This document shows positions 14,405 to 20,881 of a stretch of 26,581 nucleotides of DNA, in pieces. Location of the stretch: contig CAKUIV010000012.1 in NCBI GenBank assembly GCA_934661105.1, positions 1 to 26,581 on the forward strand, written 5' to 3'. The notes under the pieces were generated by a model. That model worked only from the letters and a program-made list of their open reading frames with translations. It did not search any database and was not told the origin of the DNA. Both the position numbers and the translations under genes were made by a program. The stretch comes from an uncultured Ellagibacter sp. (GTDB lineage: Bacteria; Actinomycetota; Coriobacteriia; Coriobacteriales; Eggerthellaceae). Position 1 is the stretch's first letter. Each line of letters opens with the position of its first letter.

Positions 14405-16057
14405 TTAGAGCTCGCGAATGATGGTTTTGAGGGACTCTATTTCCTCGTTCATGTCGCGGCTTTCCTTCAGCTGCGCCTCGATGTCGTTCACGAGGTGCAG
14501 GATAGTCGAATGGTCGCGGTTGAATTTCTCCCCGATGTTGGCGTAGGGCAGATCGAGCAGCTGCCGGCAGAGGTAGATGGCTATTTTGCGCGCGTAGTTC
14601 ACGTTGCGCTGACGTCCTCGCCCGACCAAATCGCTATGGCTGACTTTGTAGTAGTTTTCGACTTCCCGCTGCACGTCGGCGACAGTCAACCGCTTCGACG
14701 GGCCGCCCGAAAAATGGCTTTCGAGCAGGCTTCTCGCGTCATCGAGGCTTAGATCGGGCTGATTGAAGAAGGTCATCTGGTAAATCACCTTCGTGACCGC
14801 GCTTTTCAGCTCGCGAATGTTGGAACTTGAATTCTCTGCGATGTACATCTGGATTTCCAGGGGGATGGAAAAAGATGGACTCCCCTCGTTTTCGCGGTAT
14901 TCGTCGATGAAGCTCTTCACGATTCCGAGTTTCGTCTCGATTTCGGGCGGCTGGATGTCGAACGTGCCACCCGAATTGAAGCGGCTTTTGTATCGTTCGT
15001 CGATATCGATGTTCTTCGGCGCGCGGTCGGCGGAGAGCACGACTTGCTTTCCTTGATCGGTCATCTTGTTGAAGATCTGGAAAACGATGTCGAGCGTCTG
15101 CTTCTTGCCTTGCAGGTACTGCACGTCGTCGATGAGCAGCACATCTGCTTCTTCGTAGCGGTTCTTGAAGTTTCGGTAGCTCGACTTCTCCTTGTCGTGC
15201 GCCGCCGATGCCTCCATGTAGTCGGAAAGAAGCTCCGCCGAGTCGACGTAGACCGTGGTGAGGTTGGGTTGCGTCTCGCGTACGTAGTTTTGTATCGCGT
15301 GAAGAAGATGCGTCTTCCCTAACCCGCTTTTTCCGTAGATGAACAGGGGATTCAGGTGCGCTTTACCCGGTGTTTCGGCGACGGCGACGGCCATGGAGTA
15401 CGCCATGCGGTTGGAATCGCCGATAACGAAGTTCTCGAAGGTGAGCGAGGACGGGCTTCCCGGCGCCCCTTTGTGGTGGGAGCTCGATGCGCTTTCCGCG
15501 TTCGATTCGGCATTGCCCGCTGCTGTCTGCGTTGATGCGCTTTGCGCTTGGCCTGCAGCGACGTTTGTTGCGGCGGTGCCTTCGGCGGGCTTGCCGGCAA
15601 GAGATCCGATGCGACCATCGCACCTCGCCGCACCGGGTGTTTCCGACATGCTTGGAACGGGTTTTGCCGGGGGAGTCGCCTGCGTCTCTCCCTTCGTGGA
15701 GAGTCCTGCCGGCGATGTCGCTTCGTCAGCTGCTTTGCTCGGTTCTGCTGCTATCGGGGTCGCAGCGTTTGCTGCGGCGACGACTGATTCGGTTGCGGCG
15801 GCGTCGACCTCGATGAGCACGGTGAACGGCACATGGTACAAATCGCTCAAGGCCTGTTTGATGGTCTCGAGATAACGGCGTTCGACCCAACTTTTGATGA
15901 AGTCGTTGTCGGCGGTGAGCATAAGGAAGCCTTCGCTCATCGCCTGCGGGGCGAGTCGCGAAAAAAAAGCGTTGACCTGGGACGCATCGACGTCGTTGTA
16001 GCTTTTTACCTGGCTGCAGACGCCTTCCCACATATGATAGAGCTCAGAGCTGTCCAT
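14405..16057 (-). CDS. dnaA: Chromosomal replication initiator protein DnaA
   Basis: The 550-residue initiator starts at ATG 16057, with GGGAG six bases upstream (longer frame to 16105 ignored). Domain I is residues 1-85. Domain II is a long Ala/Ser/Thr-rich linker (about 86-203). Domain III has Walker A GKSGLGKTH (242-250) and Walker B VLLIDDVQYL (306-315). Domain IV carries the helix-turn-helix ending NRDHSTILHLVNDIE. The recognition helix reads DHST, while most DnaA proteins have DHTT. An acidic tail follows. It binds ATP, oligomerises on DnaA boxes and opens the origin. The gene runs away from dnaN, which is unusual for this gene cluster. Confidence 0.96.
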   Translation of the reverse strand: MDSSELYHMWEGVCSQVKSYNDVDASQVNAFFSRLAPQAMSEGFLMLTADNDFIKSWVERRYLETIKQALSDLYHVPFTVLIEVDAAATESVVAAANAATPIAAEPSKAADEATSPAGLSTKGETQATPPAKPVPSMSETPGAARCDGRIGSLAGKPAEGTAATNVAAGQAQSASTQTAAGNAESNAESASSSHHKGAPGSPSSLTFENFVIGDSNRMAYSMAVAVAETPGKAHLNPLFIYGKSGLGKTHLLHAIQNYVRETQPNLTTVYVDSAELLSDYMEASAAHDKEKSSYRNFKNRYEEADVLLIDDVQYLQGKKQTLDIVFQIFNKMTDQGKQVVLSADRAPKNIDIDERYKSRFNSGGTFDIQPPEIETKLGIVKSFIDEYRENEGSPSFSIPLEIQMYIAENSSSNIRELKSAVTKVIYQMTFFNQPDLSLDDARSLLESHFSGGPSKRLTVADVQREVENYYKVSHSDLVGRGRQRNVNYARKIAIYLCRQLLDLPYANIGEKFNRDHSTILHLVNDIEAQLKESRDMNEEIESLKTIIREL

Positions 16058-16089
16058 GGTGTTCTCCCGAACGGAAATACGTATTCTCG

Positions 16090-16118
16090 ATTGTATCCAA
16101 AACAAGACCGCGCTTCAA
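16090..16118 (-). promoter_or_regulatory. dnaA promoter
   Basis: TTGAAG (16113-16118), a 17-base spacer, and TACAAT (16090-16095) precede dnaA in the 87-base gap after the ATPase gene. The predicted start leaves about 26 bases of leader. It gives dnaA a promoter of its own. Confidence 0.6.
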
Positions 16119-16144
16119 AACGCGTCGGCAGGTGCGTGCCTGCG

Positions 16145-17263
16145 CTACATGGCTTCTGCAACGGCGAAGCCGAAGTCGGTGAGCACGCGCTTCTTCTGCC
16201 CTTCGGCCATTTCGACGAGCCCTTCTTCTTCAAGCTTCGTCAGCGTCGAATGGGTGCTCGACGCGGGCGTTCCCGTCAAGCGCGCCAAATCGGTCACGCC
16301 GAGCGCCCCCTTTGCGAGAAACGCGTTCAGGAATTCACGTTCCCGCTGGTTGAGTTGGGGGATCGCCATTCGCTGCGGTACTTGCGCCTGTGCGCCGTAA
16401 GGAGCTTGGTAGGCTTGAGCGACTGTTGCCGGCGCATACGCGATCGCCGGTGCCTGTTGCGGGTAGACCTGCTGCGAGGGGATTTGAGCGTACGCCTGAA
16501 CAGGTTGCTGCGGGTACGCCTGGACGGATGGGACTTGGGCCATCGGCTGGTACAGCTGCGGCTGCACCTGGGCGTACTGCTGCTGAGGCAAGGCTTGCTG
16601 CGCGGTGATTTGGGGAGTTACCTGGCTCGACACGATCTGGCGGGGCGTTGCGGCCCGCGTCGCCGCTTCCTCGCCGCGCGAAAGCGGCTCAGGGTCGATC
16701 GACTCGAGGCTCGCTGCCCTCGATTGACCCTCTTCGCCTTTCAGACTGATGGTGACGACAGCCCCTTGCCCCATGTTGTCCTCGATGGAAATGGTGCCGT
16801 GGGAGAATTCAAGGTAATCTCGTACGATGGGAAGGCCCGATCCGACGCCGCGAATGTAGCTTTTCATCGGCTCGATGGCGGACGAAAAGCCGGGGAGCTG
16901 GGCTTTGTCCTTGTTCTTGATACCGGGACCCTGATCGGCGAAACGGATGGTGTTTCCGCCGTCGAGAATCGACACGATGATCTCGACGAAGCGCGCGTGG
17001 ATGAAATTCTCCGAAACCTCGCGGATGACGGTATAGGGAATCGTCCCTCCCTGAGATTTAGCCTGTTCGTAGATCGTGGTCGCAAGAGCTTCGATGTAGT
17101 CGGCGGTTGGCGCGGGCATGATCTCGGTTACGCGCGGTGCGCTGCGAAGATCGTCGTAAAGTGCGATGCGTGCGACGGATGAGACGTAGGTGTAGTCGAA
17201 AGACTCCTGTTCAGGGGCTTCTTTTGGTGAGTGCTCAGAGGCTTTTTCATTCAGCGTGTTCAA
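16145..17263 (-). CDS. GHKL-type ATPase fused to a C-terminal winged-helix domain
   Basis: The 372-residue protein has the ATP-binding fold of histidine kinases and anti-sigma factors: N box REVSENFIHA (E82, N86), G1 FADQGPGI (110-115), G2 RGVGSGLPIV (138-147) and a G3-like GQGAVVTI. No dimerisation/phosphorylation helix with a His is present. Residues 180-300 form a Gln/Pro/Ala/Tyr-rich linker. The C-terminal 70 residues (LNQREREFLNAFLAKGALGVTDLARLTGTP...) look like a MarR/IclR-type winged helix that would bind DNA. The start listed is TTG 17263 with no clear ribosome site; Met49 is an alternative. It is directly upstream of dnaA on the same strand, 87 bases apart. Function unknown; a regulator of replication or of dnaA is a reasonable guess. 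Confidence 0.75.
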   Translation of the reverse strand: MNTLNEKASEHSPKEAPEQESFDYTYVSSVARIALYDDLRSAPRVTEIMPAPTADYIEALATTIYEQAKSQGGTIPYTVIREVSENFIHARFVEIIVSILDGGNTIRFADQGPGIKNKDKAQLPGFSSAIEPMKSYIRGVGSGLPIVRDYLEFSHGTISIEDNMGQGAVVTISLKGEEGQSRAASLESIDPEPLSRGEEAATRAATPRQIVSSQVTPQITAQQALPQQQYAQVQPQLYQPMAQVPSVQAYPQQPVQAYAQIPSQQVYPQQAPAIAYAPATVAQAYQAPYGAQAQVPQRMAIPQLNQREREFLNAFLAKGALGVTDLARLTGTPASSTHSTLTKLEEEGLVEMAEGQKKRVLTDFGFAVAEAM

Positions 17264-17308
17264 ATCAGTAGTCCATTTATTCAGCGTTTTCCAGATTCAT
17301 TCATTGGC

Positions 17309-17337
17309 ATTGTACCTGTTTTTCAACAGTGAAAGAA
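17309..17337 (-). promoter_or_regulatory. Candidate promoter of the ATPase gene, with DnaA box in spacer
   Basis: TACAAT (17309-17314, minus) with a weak TTCTTT (17332-17337) at 17 bases. A TTTTCAACA 9-mer at 17320-17328 lies in the spacer, so DnaA binding there would block it. The -35 is poor. Confidence 0.35.
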
Positions 17338-17645
17338 GCCAACCTGCGGTTTTCCGTGTTGAAAAGAATGGAAATTCACTTTCTATTGAAAACGATGTGG
17401 AAAACGACGTGGTGTTTTCAAGCTTTTCAACATTTAATTCAATAAAAGTTGAAAACAATGAAAAATGGAATGAAGCAACTGAAAGCATGAACGTGGAAAT
17501 GTTGAAACATCCATTGACTTTCGAGAAAAAGAGGTTTTCCCTGGTGGCTCTATGAATGAAGGAGGAATCTTGAGATGAAAGAAAAAATAAATGGTCGGTT
17601 CTTTGCGATATTTTGACTTTAGCAGGATCGATATAGACAAAACCC

Positions 17646-17661
17646 CAGGTGAATTCACCTG
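17646..17661. repeat. Perfect 16-base palindrome in candidate origin
   Basis: CAGGTGAATTCACCTG lies between the two DnaA-box clusters. A related half-site ACCAGGT is at about 17676. Possible protein site; identity unknown. Confidence 0.7.
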
Positions 17662-17959
17662 TTAGATTAGATAACACCAGGTCAACGCGTTGTGAATTAT
17701 TGAGTAGGAACCTATCCTATTTCAGGGCGAAAACACGATTTTCAACATTGATTCTTGAGTAAAACCGAAGTTTTCAACCTTTTCCACATTCGATAGGGAA
17801 AAGAATCGGTTTGAGGCTGGAAAGAGAGACCGATTTTCGATTTCGATAGGTTTTTCTTCCTGAATTTTCGATTCTTCCTTTTCCGAAAACGGAATTTTCA
17901 ACAGTAATCGTAATTTTCCCCCTGGAAGCCCATGACGGGTGGAATGATGGCCAAGCTTG

Positions 17960-17965
17960 TATAAT
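17960..17965 (+). promoter_or_regulatory. dnaN -10 element
   Basis: A perfect TATAAT 36 bases before the dnaN TTG start. No good -35 was seen at 16-18 bases, so only the -10 is listed. Confidence 0.45.
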
Positions 17966-18001
17966 GGCGGCAAGAAGCAAAAGAGGAGAGAAGGATCGCC
18001 C

Positions 18002-19102
18002 TTGAAGTTCAGCATCAACAAAACCGAGCTGCAAAACGCACTCGCCATCGTTATAAAAGGTGTATCGACGCGCTCGACGCTCCCCGTCTTGTCGGGCATT
18101 CTCATTGAAGCTGTTGGAGACTCCCTCGTTCTTCAGACGACGGACCTCGAGCTTTCCATTCAATACACCACGGCCGCGCTCGTCGAAATCGAGGGAAAGG
18201 CTGTCGTCCCCGGCAAGCTTTTCTCCGACATCGTGAAGAACTTGCCTGATGCGGCGGTGCACGTCGAGGCGGACGAGGACAACGCCCTCATCACATGCGA
18301 TTCCTCGTCGTTTTCCATCAAAGCGCTCAACTACGAGGATTTTCCTGGATTCCCGCATGTCGACGTGTCGCAGCGCATCGAGGTACCGTTCGCGCAATTC
18401 GCCTCCATGGTCAAGCGCGTCGCCCGCTCGGTGTCGAAGGACGAAAGCCGAGCCATCCTCACAGGTGCCTTGGTGACGCTCGAGGAGAACAGCTTCAAAA
18501 TGGTGGCGACCGATTCGTATCGTCTGGCCTTGACCGAGATCGAGCTCGACAATCCTTCCGCCGACGAGTTCGAAGCCGTTATTTCCGGTTCTTTTTTGCA
18601 AGACATCGCATCGCTGCCGAAAACGGAGTCGATGGTTCAGATAGCCTTGGCGCAGAATCAGATTCTCGTGAGTTGCGGCGACACGGTGTTCATCAACCGC
18701 CGTATCGAGGGCAACTTCCCCAATTACAAGCAGCTGCTTTCCGGAAAGCACGCTACCCGCGCAAAGATCGACGTCGATCGGCTCGTCGCTGCCGTGAAGC
18801 GCACGTCGCTGCTCGGTTCGGCTTCGACTCCGGTGAAGTTCGACATCAACGCCGCTTCCCAGACCGTTCAGCTTTCCGCCGCTTCCCAAGACGTCGGTTC
18901 CGCTCAGGAAACGCTCTCGTGCGGAGTTGAGGGGGAAGACGCCGAAATCGCGTTCAACTATGCGTATGTTCTCGACGGCCTTTCGGTTATGCCAGGCGAC
19001 ACGGTGACGCTTGAAGTGGGGTCTTCGCGTGAGCCGGGAATCTTCAGGATCGATGGAAGCGAGAACTACCTGTATCTCGTCATGCCGGTGCGCATCTCGT
19101 GA
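18002..19102 (+). CDS. dnaN: DNA polymerase III beta clamp
   Basis: The 366-residue sliding clamp ring holds polymerase on DNA. It begins MKFSINKTELQNALAIVIKGVSTRSTLPVLSGI from a TTG at 18002; AAGGA is six bases upstream. The frame extends to 17957 but those residues overlap the promoter. Three clamp folds and the C-terminal YLYLVMPVRIS match the family. Its stop overlaps the recF GTG by four bases (GTGA), so the two are co-translated. Confidence 0.95.
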   Translation: MKFSINKTELQNALAIVIKGVSTRSTLPVLSGILIEAVGDSLVLQTTDLELSIQYTTAALVEIEGKAVVPGKLFSDIVKNLPDAAVHVEADEDNALITCDSSSFSIKALNYEDFPGFPHVDVSQRIEVPFAQFASMVKRVARSVSKDESRAILTGALVTLEENSFKMVATDSYRLALTEIELDNPSADEFEAVISGSFLQDIASLPKTESMVQIALAQNQILVSCGDTVFINRRIEGNFPNYKQLLSGKHATRAKIDVDRLVAAVKRTSLLGSASTPVKFDINAASQTVQLSAASQDVGSAQETLSCGVEGEDAEIAFNYAYVLDGLSVMPGDTVTLEVGSSREPGIFRIDGSENYLYLVMPVRIS

Positions 19103-20247
19103 CGCTCCGCGTTGAGAACATCGAATTCACCGATTTCAGGAACTACGAGCACTTCGAGCTGTCGGGGATAGGGCCGCTCACGGTGCTCGTCGGTCCCAAT
19201 GCGGTTGGAAAGACGAACGTTGTTGAGGGGATTCAGCTTATGACTTCTCTCACATCGTTTCGCCATCCGACGATCGACCAGGTTATTCGTCATGGCGCAA
19301 GCGCCGCGCGAACCGAGGCGCGCATTACCGACGGCGATCGCCTGCTCGACGTTGCGATGACGTTGCAGGAGCATAAGCGCACGTACACGCTGAACGGCAA
19401 AGCGAAACGGCCCGCCGATTTGAAGGGCCTCATGCCCTCGGTCGCCTTCACTCCGGACGATCTTGAGCTGGTGAAGGGGTCGATGAGCGTTCGTCGCACG
19501 GCGCTTGACGCTCTCGGTTCGCAGCTTTCGGCCAATCATTACCTGATAAAGAAAGATTACGAGAAAGTCGTTCGCTACAAGAATCGTCTTTTAAAGGATG
19601 GCGCGCCGTCGACGCTGCTTGACAGCATCGACGAGACGCTTGTGACATGCGGCGCGCAGCTGACGTGTTACCGAGCGGCCCTCTTCGCGAAGCTTTCTCC
19701 CGAACTTGCCCGCCGCTATGCCGACATATCGCACGGGGAACGTCTTTCCGCCCAGTACATTCCTTCGTGGGAGGTCGGTGTTTCACGTGAAACACCGACG
19801 CTTTCCCGGGATGAGGCACGCCATGGGCTTGCCCGAGCTCTCGAGGAGCGTCGCGCGGAGGAGGTTGCGCGGAAGAGAAGCCTCGTCGGACCCCATGCCG
19901 ATAGAGTCGAGTTTTCAATCGAGGGGCAGGATGCGTCATTATTCGGAAGCCAGGGACAACAGCGATCAGTTGTTCTCGCGTACAAGCTCGCTGAAGCCGC
20001 CGTCATTGAAGACGTGCTCGATCAGAAGCCGATTCTCCTGCTCGACGATGTGATGAGCGAGCTCGACGCATTCAGAAGGCATGCGCTGGTGGAGTTCATT
20101 TCCGGTGACGTGCAAACGTTCATCACGACGGCGAATCTCGCGTATTTCGATCGATCGCTCCTCGATAGCGCGCGTGTCGTCGAGTTGTCGAGTTGTCGAG
20201 GAGAGGGGGAGCGTGATGGCTATGAAGAAGCTGGGCCAAGAGCTTGA
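19099..20247 (+). CDS. recF: DNA replication and repair protein RecF
   Basis: The 382-residue SMC-like ATPase loads RecA at gaps. It has Walker A GPNAVGKTN (about 33-41), signature FGSQGQQRSVVLAYKLAEA and Walker B ILLLDDVMSELD. GTG 19099 overlaps the dnaN stop. A parS palindrome (19774-19799) sits in frame and encodes VSRET. The C-terminus overlaps the next gene by 32 bases. Confidence 0.95.
   Translation: MTLRVENIEFTDFRNYEHFELSGIGPLTVLVGPNAVGKTNVVEGIQLMTSLTSFRHPTIDQVIRHGASAARTEARITDGDRLLDVAMTLQEHKRTYTLNGKAKRPADLKGLMPSVAFTPDDLELVKGSMSVRRTALDALGSQLSANHYLIKKDYEKVVRYKNRLLKDGAPSTLLDSIDETLVTCGAQLTCYRAALFAKLSPELARRYADISHGERLSAQYIPSWEVGVSRETPTLSRDEARHGLARALEERRAEEVARKRSLVGPHADRVEFSIEGQDASLFGSQGQQRSVVLAYKLAEAAVIEDVLDQKPILLLDDVMSELDAFRRHALVEFISGDVQTFITTANLAYFDRSLLDSARVVELSSCRGEGERDGYEEAGPRA
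19774..19799. promoter_or_regulatory. parS: parS site 6 inside recF
   Basis: The core TGTTTCACGTGAAACA is at 19779-19794; symmetry extends over 26 bases. It is read in frame within recF, so the palindrome is also protein-coding. Confidence 0.93.
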
Positions 20248-20758
20248 GAGGATCTCCTCCCGTTTCCCTACTGACGAGAAGACGCTCATCGCGCGCCGCG
20301 CCGCGAAGGTGCAGGCGATGTGGAAGGACTCGATCGAGCACGTTTACAAAGAGGTTGCCCCATACGTGCTCGATCACGTGAACGCCGTGTACATCAAAGA
20401 AGAAAACGGCGTGCGAACGTTGATGGTGTACATGGACGACGGCGATTTTCGATCCGATGTCCATTGCCGCCAGCATCTGATAATGTTGAGGATGAAAGAG
20501 CGTTTCGGAGAGGAAATCGAGGCGTTTAAGACGTTCCCTTCGCGATTCGACATGAGAAAACGCCATCCCTTCGCTCGCGAACACGACGTTGTTTCACGTG
20601 AAACAACGAAAACGGTGCCTCTCTCTGCCGACGAGCGTGCCGAGATTGGCAACGTTTGCGCTCCGATCGAGGACACCGCCCTTCGACGAGCCCTTGAAAG
20701 GGCGATGGTCGCCGATAGGGAATGGAAAAAGGGCGAGGCTAAAGAAAATGGCGAATAA
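20216..20758 (+). CDS. DUF721 protein, DciA-like helicase-loader candidate
   Basis: The 180-residue protein starts at ATG 20216 (GGGGGAG upstream), overlapping recF by 32 bases. Residues 1-115 resemble the DUF721 fold (IARRAAKVQAMWKDSIEHVYKEVAPYV..., VYIKEENGVRTLMVYMDDGDFRSDVHCRQHLIMLRMKERFG). DUF721/DciA proteins act with the replicative helicase DnaB in bacteria without DnaC. The place between recF and gyrB is the normal one in actinobacteria. Family assignment is by character and context. A parS site lies in frame at 20590. The C-terminal 60 residues are less conserved in appearance. Confidence 0.75.
   Translation: MAMKKLGQELERISSRFPTDEKTLIARRAAKVQAMWKDSIEHVYKEVAPYVLDHVNAVYIKEENGVRTLMVYMDDGDFRSDVHCRQHLIMLRMKERFGEEIEAFKTFPSRFDMRKRHPFAREHDVVSRETTKTVPLSADERAEIGNVCAPIEDTALRRALERAMVADREWKKGEAKENGE
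20587..20608. promoter_or_regulatory. parS: parS site 7 inside the DUF721 gene
   Basis: The core TGTTTCACGTGAAACA is at 20590-20605, symmetric over 22 bases. It is read in frame as VVSRETTK, the same VSRET peptide as in recF. Confidence 0.93.
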
Positions 20759-20819
20759 AGGGAGAATCGGCCGTTAGAAGGCTTTAGAACCCCCTCAAAC
20801 GCGCTGATTGTTTCTTCTA

Positions 20820-20828
20820 TGGTACAAT
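20820..20828 (+). promoter_or_regulatory. gyrB extended -10 promoter
   Basis: TGGTACAAT (TGn plus TACAAT, 20823-20828) 53 bases before gyrB, with no good -35. A small hairpin (CGCAT/ATGCG) follows in the leader. Confidence 0.45.
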
Positions 20829-20881
20829 ACTAAGGTTCGCATTGTATCGATGCGCTCTCATAAACGTACCGAAAAAGGAGC

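Larger units (their letters stand above)
17264..18001. other. oriC: Candidate replication origin between the ATPase gene and dnaN
   Basis: This 738-base gene-free, AT-rich stretch lies where the coding strand switches. Exact TTTTC(A/C)ACA 9-mers are at 17320 (+), 17357 (-), 17396 (-), 17424 (+), 17739 (+), 17780 (+) and 17895 (+); those at 17396 and 17780 are TTTTCCACA, one base from the TTATCCACA DnaA box. They form two clusters around an AT-rich middle (17433-17738) that may be the unwinding element. Also present is the palindrome CAGGTGAATTCACCTG (17646-17661). A promoter for dnaN is at the right end. Confidence 0.7.

Noticed and set aside
17256..17555. 99-residue plus-strand frame in the candidate origin
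   Set aside because: Overlaps DnaA-box clusters, composition like noncoding DNA, no ribosome site.
20375..20384. TCACGTGAA-like partial parS in the DUF721 gene
   Set aside because: Only the central bases match; the outer TGTTT/AAACA is missing.
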